A DNA stretch of 64,000 nt from Halorhabdus tiamatea SARL4B (lineage in GTDB: Archaea; Halobacteriota; Halobacteria; Halobacteriales; Haloarculaceae): the NCBI RefSeq assembly GCF_000470655.1, contig NC_021913.1, positions 1-64,000 of the forward strand. The letters are read 5' to 3'. Made by a program: the position numbers and the translations under genes. Shown here piece by piece: positions 10,201-18,890 of the stretch. The notes under the pieces are model-generated. The model made no database searches. It was not told where the DNA came from and worked only from the letters and a program-made list of their open reading frames with translations. Numbering within the stretch: position 1 is the first letter of the stretch; the number at the start of each line of letters is the position of its first letter.

Positions 10201-10501
10201 CGATATCGCCGGCTCCGGGATCCATGTCCTCGGTGTCGAAAACGAGAGTTGTCTTCGGTTGCGTTGTCGATGGGGTCTTGTCTTCGATACCGGCCGCGAT
10301 CGCGTCCAGGGTGTCGTTGCCCGTCTCTCCGGATTGGTTGGTGCTGTTACTCGTAGAGACAGTGGAGAGGCTGGGCGGGAGCGTTGCTTCCCAGCGGTCT
10401 GACGTGGATCGGTCCACAGAGCCACCGTTGGATTCGATGACTGCTTCGGTGAGTCGTTTGATGCTCACGCGATTCAGGACACTCGTGTCGATTGAGTTCA
10501 C
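7214..10501 (-). CDS. Giant zinc-knuckle array protein (about 35 Cys/His repeats)
   Basis: A 1095-residue protein. Residues 1-235 form a globular region, including VVRPGTTFFNSLLETARDG, which resembles the accessory region after the helicase core in HepA/RapA-like ATPases. About 235-345 is a charged coiled coil (RQELDAELEAQRQKIRKWKR). Residues 393-1025 are a nearly unbroken array of about 35 units of 15 residues, of the form C-x2-C-x4-C-x2-H/D-x3, for example CTDCGDIVCPAHVET. Each unit can supply zinc ligands; some positions are Asp instead of His. A 70-residue tail rich in basic and hydrophobic residues (YLIVYGKHLLKANQIVVVN) ends the protein. Both gene ends overlap neighbours by four bases. 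The array is probably a rigid zinc scaffold binding DNA, RNA or protein. Nothing named that I know has this architecture. Confidence 0.85.
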   Translation of the reverse strand: MNSIDTSVLNRVSIKRLTEAVIESNGGSVDRSTSDRWEATLPPSLSTVSTSNSTNQSGETGNDTLDAIAAGIEDKTPSTTQPKTTLVFDTEDMDPGAGDIVVRPGTTFFNSLLETARDGDHVGYVHLGPSNLQMHTPPVFDRLDTEITTDGFNAGERENAAAFHYHVQMDCVQSYHRERFETITFDIDSGVRLPDLTDRFVAHFDTLATDADSEQHDPVDLSVDRAEQLYNKAVEALKERIQPDTEELGTEASTAASEREAEIQELYEQRRQELDAELEAQRQKIRKWKRKARSAQYEKTRKEYLSNKRDAERELEDLKPTVAERKETLRTEEQEQISKTQARHAVDIDVVAVGTTIITYDVGELSVKVRDGDRIGETTIEYTPANNTFGSFTCSDCGRSFEDAGSPVVCDDGHVICQECRKECDGCGVLVCGETADAFPACEYCGTVECPDCHTSCSTCGRSVCAAHRKQCSTDDEPVCSLCGGQCETCDRFHCDDHLTACTDDSALHCPDHVSDCDACAGPTCDDHLGQCAVCDGGFCTTDRVPAINIGGDLCPDHASYCSHCDGYHTSDNVQSCHVCGSDACADHTSLCAIGENPVCDTHTKTCETCRDTVCTDHAAECAHCDGCHCTDHTVVCDICNDTIGSDHATECTDCGDIVCPAHVETCADCGDQFCTNHTTTCVDCGEQFCYDDLTNCAECHNWTCDDHSTTCSECGEQHCSSHSTTCAECGDTRCITHATECLHCGDDYCPIHLDACDHCDDPICSTHRNDCTACDTTVCPDHARDCTHCGETFCVDDIVECAHCEQPYCDTDALTCDTCGNAVCPSHASQCGDCGSVTCPDDITKCTVCNASGYCPDHIAQCYDCGEAFCADHLLDCAGCDDLICEADAVHCTDCDQPFAASHTEACTACGEPVCEGDQITCAACGEPRCSDHAVPCAEDGELFCERHLDYCAHCASKPEEPPAKRCPEHLNRCIVGDEQLCDKHTITAPISQQPICEKHAETCELCEQRYAPRLIEDGRCETCASIGETTHSIPDDLVDEFRSVRGASNRAYLIVYGKHLLKANQIVVVNRATNEVVHRRKVGFIDRLRGVFK

Positions 10502-12267
10502 GAGTCGTCACCGAACTCGAAGCTATCGAAGACGCCCTTGTTGAATTCGCTCATTTTCTCGGCGGCTTCCTTGTTCTCTTCGAGGTCAACAGCCATTTCC
10601 TCGAAGTTATTCTCCAGTTCCACACGGCTGTCAGCCGTGCGAACCCGTTCGAAGACTTCCCGTTCGAAGTCTGCCCCGGATTTCTCCATCCGGGAGAGGA
10701 TCTCACGTAGCCCACCGATCGACTGTGTGAAGAGATTGATTTTCCCGTATAGTTTCTCCAGTACGTGTTCCTCGACTGTATCGGCTAATGCGAGATTGAA
10801 CACGTGGACATCACGTTCTTGCCCGATCCGATCGATTCGGCCGATCCGTTGTTCGACCTTCATCGGATTCCAGGGGAGATCGTAGTTCACCATCACATTA
10901 CAGAACTGCATGTTCCGCCCTTCGCTGATCGAGTCAGTAGCTACCAGGACACCACCCTCAGCTTCGAAGTCTGCGACGATCGCTTCCTTCTCGGTACTCG
11001 AACAGTCGCCGTTTACGACGTGGACTGGTTGGTCGAGTTTCCGGACGCTTTCGGCGACTTCTTTCTGGGTTTCCCGAAATTGTGTGAACACGACAACGCG
11101 CGTAGTGTCGAGTTGGTCGTGAATCGTCGTGACGATCTCACGAAGCCGCTGCTGTTTGGTGGTATCTGAGATTTCGCTGGCAGCTTCTTTGATCTCATGT
11201 AAATGGTCTCGTTCACGGTTCGAGACGGTTGTCGATCCCTCTCCGTCGAGCCACTTATTGACTGTTCCCAGCACCGCACTTGGGCTGCTCACGACCTCCT
11301 TTTGGAGGAGTAAAAGCACGAGATGTTTCGCGTCCTCGCTGGAATAATTGGATCGGACGTAGTTAGTGACAGTGTCGTAGAGCTCTTCTTCGGCGGTTGT
11401 CGGCTCAAACGTGTTCGTTCGGACATCTCGGTTCGTGAAGTCGATATCAGTCTCCTCACGCCGGTTGCGAATCATCACACGGTCGAGCTTCCGTTGGAGG
11501 GCATCGGCATTCTTGATCTGGGTGTCATCTCCGTCTGCGACGTACCGGTCTTCAAATTCGGTGGATGTCCCGAGCAAGCCTGGGCGGATGAGATTCGTGA
11601 TGTTGTAGAGGTCTGTAATATCGTTTTGGATGGGAGTTGCGGTGGCAAAGAATGCTTCCTCGTATTCGATTTGTTCGATAAGAGAGTACCGCTTAGTGTC
11701 CTCATTGCGGACGTAGTGGGCTTCGTCAAGGACGAGAGCGTCCCAGCGACGGCTTAAAACCTCTTCTTTGTATCGGCTGCTTTTCGCGGTGTCCACACTG
11801 GCGACGATTCTATCGTGAGCGTCGAACCCCTGGAATTCGTCGTCATAGTTACAGACGAAGTCAAGTCCGAATTTGTCGTCGAGTTCCTGTTGCCACTGTG
11901 GTGCGAGTTGTGCGGGTGTGAGGACGAGGAAGGAGTCTCGGGTATCTCGTAAGTCGAGTTCTTTGAGCACCATTCCGATTTCGATGGTTTTCCCGAGCCC
12001 AACTTCGTCGGCGAACAGCAGCCCACGTCCCATGTTTGTGATTGCCCGGTGAGCGGCTGAGAGCTGGTGGTCGAGGAGTTTGACCTTATCCTTGACTTCC
12101 TCTAAGGCGAGTAGTTCCTGTTCGCTTTGTGTGGCACCAAATCTGTGGGCTTGGAGTGTTTGAATATGGGATGTAGCGCTAGTCTCTGTGAAAGATTCGA
12201 GAGAGGGGGGATCGTCAATAGACCAGTTTATTGTAGGTTGAGATTCGCCTTGTCCCCTTGTTGCCAT
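10498..12267 (-). CDS. SNF2-family DNA-dependent ATPase (HepA/RapA-like)
   Basis: A 589-residue SF2 translocase. The Walker A motif is DEVGLGKT (about residue 86), motif Ia is LVLTPAQLAPQWQQEL, and motif II is DEAH within VLDEAHYVRNED (about 177). Motif III is ATATPIQND. The C-terminal RecA domain has VVVFTQFRETQ, VATDSISEGRNMQ, NYDLPWNP and the SNF2 motif VI QRIGRIDRIGQ. SNF2 enzymes translocate on duplex DNA and remodel protein-DNA complexes. The protein stops soon after the core, and the domain that often follows may be carried instead by the next protein. It is the first gene of the four-gene operon. Start ATG 12267 lies about 165 bases from the divergent gene, leaving a shared promoter region. 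DISARM, Zorya and other defence systems use helicases of this kind, but none of their other genes is present. Confidence 0.92.
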   Translation of the reverse strand: MATRGQGESQPTINWSIDDPPSLESFTETSATSHIQTLQAHRFGATQSEQELLALEEVKDKVKLLDHQLSAAHRAITNMGRGLLFADEVGLGKTIEIGMVLKELDLRDTRDSFLVLTPAQLAPQWQQELDDKFGLDFVCNYDDEFQGFDAHDRIVASVDTAKSSRYKEEVLSRRWDALVLDEAHYVRNEDTKRYSLIEQIEYEEAFFATATPIQNDITDLYNITNLIRPGLLGTSTEFEDRYVADGDDTQIKNADALQRKLDRVMIRNRREETDIDFTNRDVRTNTFEPTTAEEELYDTVTNYVRSNYSSEDAKHLVLLLLQKEVVSSPSAVLGTVNKWLDGEGSTTVSNRERDHLHEIKEAASEISDTTKQQRLREIVTTIHDQLDTTRVVVFTQFRETQKEVAESVRKLDQPVHVVNGDCSSTEKEAIVADFEAEGGVLVATDSISEGRNMQFCNVMVNYDLPWNPMKVEQRIGRIDRIGQERDVHVFNLALADTVEEHVLEKLYGKINLFTQSIGGLREILSRMEKSGADFEREVFERVRTADSRVELENNFEEMAVDLEENKEAAEKMSEFNKGVFDSFEFGDDS

Positions 12268-12432
12268 GTTACTAACCTGTGTGTTTCATCCAAGTTATAA
12301 TCAGCGGTTCAATACCCTCTACCAATTCTTCCTGTAAATGATTGTAAAATGTAATTTTAAGAGGACGTATGTCCCAACACACTCTTAAGTCTACTTTCGG
12401 TATCGAAGAGTTACGACAACTGTGGTTTCCAA
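12268..12432. promoter_or_regulatory. Divergent promoter region between the two helicase operons
   Basis: An AT-rich 165-bp spacer separates the leftward SNF2 operon and the rightward WPS-B/SF2 helicase operon. AT-rich blocks AATTTTAAG near 12353 and TCTTAAG near 12384 are TATA-like candidates for either direction. Having one regulatory spacer for both operons supports co-expression. I cannot assign start points exactly. Confidence 0.5.
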
Positions 12433-13281
12433 ATGAACCCTTCGCCCAACCCTGGAGACGAATGGCCGAGTTACTATCGGGGCTATCGCCTCCAAACAAA
12501 CCCGAGCGGCGACGTATGGTGGCAAGTCTATAACGGGACTGAACGTCTCTACGTCGAACCGACACCCGACGAGCTCGTCGAGGATCTCCTCTCGCTGAAA
12601 CGACTCGGCGGTCGAATCAGAATCACCGAAGATAATGCTGTCATCACTCGCGTCGAAGATGGCGATGAGTATGAACAGATCTATGTCGGGGACATCTCGC
12701 TCTCAGGTAAACTCGTCCCGGAAGAGGAGACTGAATTCAGTGTGGACATCCAGCCTGACGGACTCTCTTCAGGAGACCTCTGGCCTAGCGTTTACGATGG
12801 CGCGAAGTTCTCGTTTAGTGAAGATAGTGCCTGGTGGCACCATCCGCAGACGCACAAACGCCATCCAGTCAATACGGAACTACCGAACGACGTCCTGACG
12901 AGGCTTCAGCGACTCAAGCCGACTGGTGGATCTTTCAGAGTGACACCGTGGAATGACGTCATAACATTAGTGGAAGATCCCCCGAATCCAGAAGCGACCA
13001 AAGAGCAGCTCCATGAACTCCCACGCGTGATAAAGAATATTATCATACTCAGACGAGAGCGTGGCGTCGAACGCCTTCCGGTCTACGTTGGATCACTCGA
13101 TACGGTTCCGATTGAGGTGAATGAGCCACGTTCGCTCACCGATTCATTGTCTGCGGAAGAACGCGCAGAGCTGAATTCGTGGTCCGGTTCGCTTGGACCG
13201 ACCAAGGACATTGACCCAAGCGAACATCGATTCGACAGCACGACGGAGACGAAGCCAAGGGACGATCCAGAGGACTGGTGA
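12433..13281 (+). CDS. Two-repeat WPS-module protein B
   Basis: A 282-residue acidic soluble protein. Two clear copies of the same module are present. Copy one: WPSYYRG (11-17), paired Trp at 29-30, GGRIRITEDNAVITRV (59-74), IYVGDISL (83-90). Copy two: WPSVYDG (117-123), paired Trp at 134-135, GGSFRVTPWNDVITLV (165-180), LPVYVGSLD (214-222). The same order of blocks occurs in the last gene of the divergent operon, so the two are related despite different partners. Six bases separate it from the SF2 helicase gene, indicating an operon. A disordered acidic tail follows residue 235. The function is unknown; because each operon pairs one WPS protein with one helicase, an adaptor role is a reasonable guess. 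Confidence 0.82.
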   Translation: MNPSPNPGDEWPSYYRGYRLQTNPSGDVWWQVYNGTERLYVEPTPDELVEDLLSLKRLGGRIRITEDNAVITRVEDGDEYEQIYVGDISLSGKLVPEEETEFSVDIQPDGLSSGDLWPSVYDGAKFSFSEDSAWWHHPQTHKRHPVNTELPNDVLTRLQRLKPTGGSFRVTPWNDVITLVEDPPNPEATKEQLHELPRVIKNIIILRRERGVERLPVYVGSLDTVPIEVNEPRSLTDSLSAEERAELNSWSGSLGPTKDIDPSEHRFDSTTETKPRDDPEDW

Positions 13282-13287
13282 CCTCGT

Positions 13288-16224
13288 GTGGCCCGACGCT
13301 TTCCACCACCACTATTCGGCGTCGAACGAACGAAGGTTCGTAGTGAAACGTTCGTCGAACTTGCCATTGACTCAGACGGAGAGTTGTCAAAATCGCAGTT
13401 CGTCGAACAGGCCCGGGAACAACTACAGAAACCCAACGACGGAGGTTGTTACTCAGCAGCGTATATGCAGCGTATCGTCTCGACGTATGTCCAACTGGGT
13501 ATCCTCCGTCAACAAGCAGACGGCACGATTACCGTCTGGCAGTTCGGTCGTGATTGGCACAACGGCGGAATTGACTTCGAGACGTTCCTCTGGTATGCGA
13601 TCAAGCGCGCCTGGGTGATCGAGGGTGGTTTTCCCGAAGGAATCGACGGACTGCGGGCAATCCATCGTATTCTGGTGTACAGTGACCGCCCACTCGATAG
13701 TGGCGAGATTGAACAGCGACTTGTGAACGAGTACGATTACGAATTCAACGACCAGAAGAGTCGCGGATTCCCGACGCTGCTCACAAACCTTGGGGCAGCA
13801 CGGAAAACGGACGACGGGTATGTGGCGACAGATCCGACAGACCGATGGCGAGACAGGTTCCGGAATGCCGACCTACTCCCGACATTCGAACGGTGGCTCA
13901 AACAAGAAGGTGCACACATTGAACCACCCTCCAACACGGTAAAGCGAGACCTGGCGAAGTACTACATTTACCGGGAGTCTGGTGGCCATGGCCGACACCG
14001 ACAACTCTTTGATACGTTCCGACGGGACTACCTCAAGACGACGGCCTACGAGAACGATGTCTCACAGCCGACGATCCGGCGCGCTGAGAAATATATTGAA
14101 GCCGAAAATAAACGCGGGCAACTACGAGATCAGATCTGCGAACAGTTCCCGTCGTTCACAGGTGATAGTTTAGCTGGTCTATCAACGAGCGTTCTCGAGC
14201 GGATCGCGAGTGCAGATGACGAAGCGGACGCATACCGAATCAAATCCTCGGCTGGGGCTGGGTTGTCGCGTGCCGACTTCGAACGCTGGGCCGGGATGGA
14301 CGGAACCACCTATTCGTTCCCAACCGATTTCGAGCTGTACGACTGGCAACAGGAAGCGGCCCAGCAGTGGTTCGATCCTCCAAAGGGAACTGAAAGCCGT
14401 GAACCCGAGCAAGGGATTGCGAGAGTGGTCACTGGGGCCGGAAAAACGGTAATGGCGCTTGAAGTGATCCGTCGGTGGCTTGACGAACATCCCAAGGGTG
14501 TTGTGACGATTCTCGTCCCGACGAAGGTACTCATGCGCCAGTGGTTAGAGGAACTCGTCGAGAAACTCAACGTCCCGGCCGATGATGTCGGTTGGGCCGG
14601 CAGTGGCCATAAAGACCGGTTTGAGGACGACTTTCGGGTTTTGGTCAGCATCGTCAATTCTGCCGTGAAGGACGACTTTCTCAGGGACACGCTCGCCGTC
14701 GCCAACGCAGAAAATCATCTCTTGGTGGCTGACGAATGTCACCGATACTCAGGGGAAACCTTCTCGAATGTCTTCGAATATCCGCGAACAGCGTCACTCG
14801 GCCTTTCAGCGACGCCGCTCTCCGATCCTGGTGATGAAGAACGGTCAGAGAGCGACGAATTACTCTTGTCCGAACTTGGGGAGATCTATTACGAACTGTC
14901 CTATGATGAAGGGATTTCTCGAAACCTAATCCCGGAATTCAAGGTACGGTACGTTGGATTCGAGCTAACCGACGCAGAGCGGACGACCTATAATAGGCTG
15001 AGTGAGAACGTCAGCGATGCGGTCTCTGACATCGAAACGAGATACGGAAACCAGATTTACGACCTGAATGGGAACTTTGCACACAAACTACAGACGATCG
15101 CTGACTCGATCGATGGTCCAACGCCAGCAATCTCGGACTTCTTCCGGTATACGCAGGAACGACGAGAATTGGTGGCTGACGCAATTGGCCGACAGGCAAT
15201 TTCGCTGTCGCTGCTCAGACAGACCGTGACTGAGTCGAAGAAAGCGATCGTCTTCCAGGAGCGAATCAAACAACTCGAACGCATGGTGGCGTCAGCAGAG
15301 TTACGTGGCAAGAATTATCGAACCGGTGACGTCGCCACAGAATACGGAGACCGCCAACAGCTCTACGAACAATATCCTGGTCTAAAAAAGGCTGACCAAG
15401 CGTTAGAGGATTTGTTCTTCGACCCGAGCTATCGGCCAGTAATGTACCACTCCGGTCACCGGAGAAACGCTTGGAACGATTTCGCAGTGGACTGGTTCGA
15501 TGACGATGGCTTTGCTAACGTCATGCTCAGCGTTAAAGCACTCATTGAAGGGGTGGACGTGCCGAGTGCTGACGTCGGCATCGTTCGTGTATCGTCAGGC
15601 AGTGTCCGACAACGAATTCAGACACTCGGCCGCGTACTTCGCACCGGAGGCGACCCTTCTAATACATCAGAGCTATTCGTGCTGTATGCGCGAAATACGG
15701 TCGATGAGAAGATATTCAGGGACTACGACTGGGACAAGCAGCTCTCGACTGCGGACGTCACACACCTGACGTGGGATCCAGCAGGTGACTGGGAGGCCGG
15801 CGATTGGGACCCAGAGACACCGTTCTGGAAGTGCGTACGGAAGGCGACTGAAGAGGAACTCCCCGACCCAAATACGCAGCGACCAGTCCCAGATACCGCC
15901 GACCTCTCAGTAGGGGGATCGTATCCTGGTCCGCGAGACGGCTATCGGTTCAGTGTTGACGCTGACGGCCAACCATTTGAAAAATCCGCTGACGGCCGGC
16001 GCTATATCCGCCACGAGACAGTTGAAGACATCGCATCGATAGTCTACGAGCGGAAAGGGGGCGGGACCGTGATCGTGAACGACGCAAACCACGCGTTGAT
16101 GATGGAAGACGGGAAAGCAGTCTTCCTCGGCGTCATCAATCCGAACGAATTCGAATACACCAGTGCCGATGCTGATTCAGTGCTAGGAACCGTTGATGAT
16201 ACGGAACTTGACGAGCTACTATGA
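13288..16224 (+). CDS. Large SF2 helicase (DEAD/DEAH, ResIII-like) with extended N-terminus
   Basis: A 978-residue protein. The N-terminal 340 residues contain winged-helix-like stretches (for example FPTLLTNLGAARKTDDGYVATDPTDRW) and no nuclease motif that I can see. The helicase core begins near 355: a Q-like motif YDWQQEAAQQWF, Walker A VVTGAGKT (about 380), Ia LVPTKVLMRQWLEEL, II as DECH in VADECHRYSG (about 480), III LSATPL, then VMLSVKALIEGVDVPSAD and motif VI QRIQTLGRVLRTGG. This resembles the XPB/ResIII group, which unwinds or translocates on DNA. The C-terminal 150 residues (YIRHETVEDIASIVYERKGG) are not recognised. The GTG start lies six bases after the WPS-B stop. Restriction-type and defence helicases share this core. 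Confidence 0.9.
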   Translation: MARRFPPPLFGVERTKVRSETFVELAIDSDGELSKSQFVEQAREQLQKPNDGGCYSAAYMQRIVSTYVQLGILRQQADGTITVWQFGRDWHNGGIDFETFLWYAIKRAWVIEGGFPEGIDGLRAIHRILVYSDRPLDSGEIEQRLVNEYDYEFNDQKSRGFPTLLTNLGAARKTDDGYVATDPTDRWRDRFRNADLLPTFERWLKQEGAHIEPPSNTVKRDLAKYYIYRESGGHGRHRQLFDTFRRDYLKTTAYENDVSQPTIRRAEKYIEAENKRGQLRDQICEQFPSFTGDSLAGLSTSVLERIASADDEADAYRIKSSAGAGLSRADFERWAGMDGTTYSFPTDFELYDWQQEAAQQWFDPPKGTESREPEQGIARVVTGAGKTVMALEVIRRWLDEHPKGVVTILVPTKVLMRQWLEELVEKLNVPADDVGWAGSGHKDRFEDDFRVLVSIVNSAVKDDFLRDTLAVANAENHLLVADECHRYSGETFSNVFEYPRTASLGLSATPLSDPGDEERSESDELLLSELGEIYYELSYDEGISRNLIPEFKVRYVGFELTDAERTTYNRLSENVSDAVSDIETRYGNQIYDLNGNFAHKLQTIADSIDGPTPAISDFFRYTQERRELVADAIGRQAISLSLLRQTVTESKKAIVFQERIKQLERMVASAELRGKNYRTGDVATEYGDRQQLYEQYPGLKKADQALEDLFFDPSYRPVMYHSGHRRNAWNDFAVDWFDDDGFANVMLSVKALIEGVDVPSADVGIVRVSSGSVRQRIQTLGRVLRTGGDPSNTSELFVLYARNTVDEKIFRDYDWDKQLSTADVTHLTWDPAGDWEAGDWDPETPFWKCVRKATEEELPDPNTQRPVPDTADLSVGGSYPGPRDGYRFSVDADGQPFEKSADGRRYIRHETVEDIASIVYERKGGGTVIVNDANHALMMEDGKAVFLGVINPNEFEYTSADADSVLGTVDDTELDELL

Positions 16225-16376
16225 GGAAGACACTATCGCTGCTTCAATTTGTGTCAAATCCGATCACAGCACCACCTTCAACCTGAACCTCTCCATCAAG
16301 TCGTGCCAGCCCCGTGTGGATGGGCGACGACCGCCAACGAGTTGAGCGTGATTTTGAACGCTGCTCTCTTCCCCTC

Positions 16377-16408
16377 ATTATAAACAAGTGGAGCAGCCAC
16401 TTTAGGAG
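16377..16408 (+). promoter_or_regulatory. TATA box for the VWA gene, leaderless start
   Basis: ATTATAAAC centred near 16382 lies about 27 bases before ATG 16409. This is the spacing at which haloarchaeal transcripts start at the initiation codon itself. It indicates that the VWA gene has its own promoter rather than depending on the helicase operon. Confidence 0.6.
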
Positions 16409-18700
16409 ATGGTAAGTACTACCTCCGATATCACTCACGGTCAATACCTTTCGGAAATCAATGTTTCTATACTGGGCCGTACTGACTCACCACCCGGCGT
16501 TGCGCTGTTTGAAGTCGAAGACAGCGAAGGAAATCAATTCGTCGTGGCAGGAGTTGATGACCGAGTGAACACATTAGCGAACGAGGGCACATATCGCATT
16601 GAAAACGGACTTGGCATTGACCCTGACTTCAACGCTCGAACAGCTTTCCCGAATCAGTTTGAGAAAGCCTCATCCCATGACTGCCCTGAATGTGGCTCGG
16701 ATTTGACCTTCGAACCCGGAGTCGAATCGCCTCCAACAACGGTCCGTGAAGCACTCAGCCAGCAAGGATGGGAAGACTCACATCTCGTGATTACCGAGGA
16801 GGCAGAACTACATCGTCTCTCGGACAGGGACGATTGGCGACCACGAGGGTCAAATCGGGGTCCGCACACTCCTCAGCACCAATATCGATGTACTGAGTGT
16901 TCACTATCAATCCCCGAAGGCGAATTAGAGCGATACATCGAGCAGGGCGGTAGACCACTCGAAGAACACGTCAACGAGACGGCCGTTATGGAGTCGCCTG
17001 CGGCCGACGCGTCAGAATCGATTGGGATGGCTACTGGTGGGGCGAAAGACGTTGATAACTTCCGAGACAATATCTCTGAGGGATATCTTCCTGGCGAAGA
17101 GGCGCTTACGACGGAGGGGCTGTTTTACGACTACTACTTCGACACGGGCGATAACCGGGATAGCAAAGACAGTCTCTTCTATCCATCGTACAGCACGGCA
17201 GTAACCAGTCATCCCCTCACAGATCGAACCGAACACTACCTGACTGTCGGCCTCAATTCAACTATCGGCGTCGAAGAGTTCGAACGCCGCCAGCTCAACC
17301 TCGTCGCCGTTCTCGACGTCTCTGGATCGATGGGGAGCCAGTTCGATCAGTACTACTACGACAGATCCGGGCAACGGCGATCAGTAGACGCTCCCTCGAG
17401 TGAGACCAAGATGGCTGCTGCGACAGAATCTCTGGCTGCTCTCACCACACACCTTGAGGCAGACGACCGGCTTGGAGTCGTCCTCTACAACTCACAGGAC
17501 CACGTCGCCAAACCGGTCTCTCTCGTCGGAGAGACAGATATGGACGCTATCCGTGGTCACATTCGGGATGTGACGGCAGGCGGTGGAACGAATATGAGTG
17601 CCGGCCTCGAAACCGCTATTGATCTTCTCAGTGAGTACGAAGATTCTGATGCGGCGCAAGTTGAAAATCGAATCGTATTCTTGACGGATATGATGCCGAA
17701 TACTGGTGCCACCGGGCAGAACACTATCACTGCGACGGTTGAGGAGGCAGCCGCGCGCGGTATTCACACGACGTTCGTCGGTATGGGACTCGACGAAAAC
17801 CCCGATCTGGCAGAATCGCTGTCGAAGATCCGAGGTGCAAATCATTACTTCGTCCACTCTGCAACGGAGTTCGAGCAGCGACTTGACGACGAATTCGAGT
17901 ACATGGTCACACCGCTGGTGTTCGACCTCCAGCTGGAACTGGACGGGGATGTCGGTATTGACGCCATCTACGGAAGTCCCAACGCCGATCGATCGGCTGG
18001 TAAAATCATGTCCGTCTCAACGTTGTTTCCGTCGCCGACAACCGACGGCGAAACCCGGGGCGGAGTCATATTGTTGCGTCTCGACGGTGCCCCATCCAGG
18101 TCAATGGATCTCGTTGCGAGTTGGGAAGAAATCGACGGCACTATCGAATCCGATCGAGTTCAAGTCTCTGCCGATATTGAGTCGCCGGAGTACTTCGAGA
18201 CAAGTGGCATCAGAAAAGCAGTGTGTCTCGCCCGATATGCCAGTACGCTTCAAAACTGGCTCACCGCTGTATGCGGTGAAGACGACTGGAAGCCGATGAA
18301 CAGTCCACGAAGCGGGCAGTGGGAACGGGACTCTGAACAACTTCGTATCACAGAGCAATATCGAGAGCAGTTCCGTACGATTCAAACATACATCGACGAA
18401 ACAGCAAGCGCCATCGATAGCGAACTTCGGCAGGAAGCTGCGCTACTTGAGACTCTCATCGAGTATCAGGATCCACAGCCCGAACATGACCTATCTGATC
18501 AAGCGCTAGACCGCCTCGCTGATCTTGTCGAGTTAGCACCGACATCAAATGGTGAATTAGCTGAGGCCTGGGGAGTGAAGACTGGTTCTGAAATCCATGC
18601 ATACCTCGAATCCGAACTTGCGAGATACTATCAACGCGACGAGGACCATATGCTTCAACCGACAGACGAGGCCAGGAAACTAGTCACAACAGGATTGTAG
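16409..18700 (+). CDS. VWA-domain protein with zinc ribbon and winged-helix tail
   Basis: A 763-residue protein without a signal peptide, so probably cytoplasmic. Residues 10-75 look like a small beta-barrel (YLSEINVSILGR, TYRIENGLGI). A four-Cys zinc ribbon is split between CPECGSDL (about 92) and CTECSLSI (about 163). A von Willebrand A domain spans about 295-490, with the MIDAS motif DVSGSMGS starting at residue 303, then GGGTNMSAGL and FLTDMMPNTG. These ligands are intact, so divalent-metal-dependent protein binding is expected. The last 65 residues (LAPTSNGELAEAWGVKTGSEI) resemble a winged helix. VWA proteins often work with AAA+ or helicase partners; here three large helicase genes lie beside it. 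Membership of the island is inferred from location. Confidence 0.85.
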   Translation: MVSTTSDITHGQYLSEINVSILGRTDSPPGVALFEVEDSEGNQFVVAGVDDRVNTLANEGTYRIENGLGIDPDFNARTAFPNQFEKASSHDCPECGSDLTFEPGVESPPTTVREALSQQGWEDSHLVITEEAELHRLSDRDDWRPRGSNRGPHTPQHQYRCTECSLSIPEGELERYIEQGGRPLEEHVNETAVMESPAADASESIGMATGGAKDVDNFRDNISEGYLPGEEALTTEGLFYDYYFDTGDNRDSKDSLFYPSYSTAVTSHPLTDRTEHYLTVGLNSTIGVEEFERRQLNLVAVLDVSGSMGSQFDQYYYDRSGQRRSVDAPSSETKMAAATESLAALTTHLEADDRLGVVLYNSQDHVAKPVSLVGETDMDAIRGHIRDVTAGGGTNMSAGLETAIDLLSEYEDSDAAQVENRIVFLTDMMPNTGATGQNTITATVEEAAARGIHTTFVGMGLDENPDLAESLSKIRGANHYFVHSATEFEQRLDDEFEYMVTPLVFDLQLELDGDVGIDAIYGSPNADRSAGKIMSVSTLFPSPTTDGETRGGVILLRLDGAPSRSMDLVASWEEIDGTIESDRVQVSADIESPEYFETSGIRKAVCLARYASTLQNWLTAVCGEDDWKPMNSPRSGQWERDSEQLRITEQYREQFRTIQTYIDETASAIDSELRQEAALLETLIEYQDPQPEHDLSDQALDRLADLVELAPTSNGELAEAWGVKTGSEIHAYLESELARYYQRDEDHMLQPTDEARKLVTTGL

Positions 18701-18890
18701 CGTCCCCTCCTAATTGTGTTGGCGAGGTCTCGCTGACGTCTCTCTAGCCAGGTGTATTCGATTTGAGTTGGTCAGTGGCCAAGGCAGGTTACATTTCACC
18801 CCCTTGCAGACTATACTAATACAACCGACAGTATATCCCGCAGTACAATCTTAATCTTCAGTAATCTATGGCCGCTTCCTTCGGGAAAGA

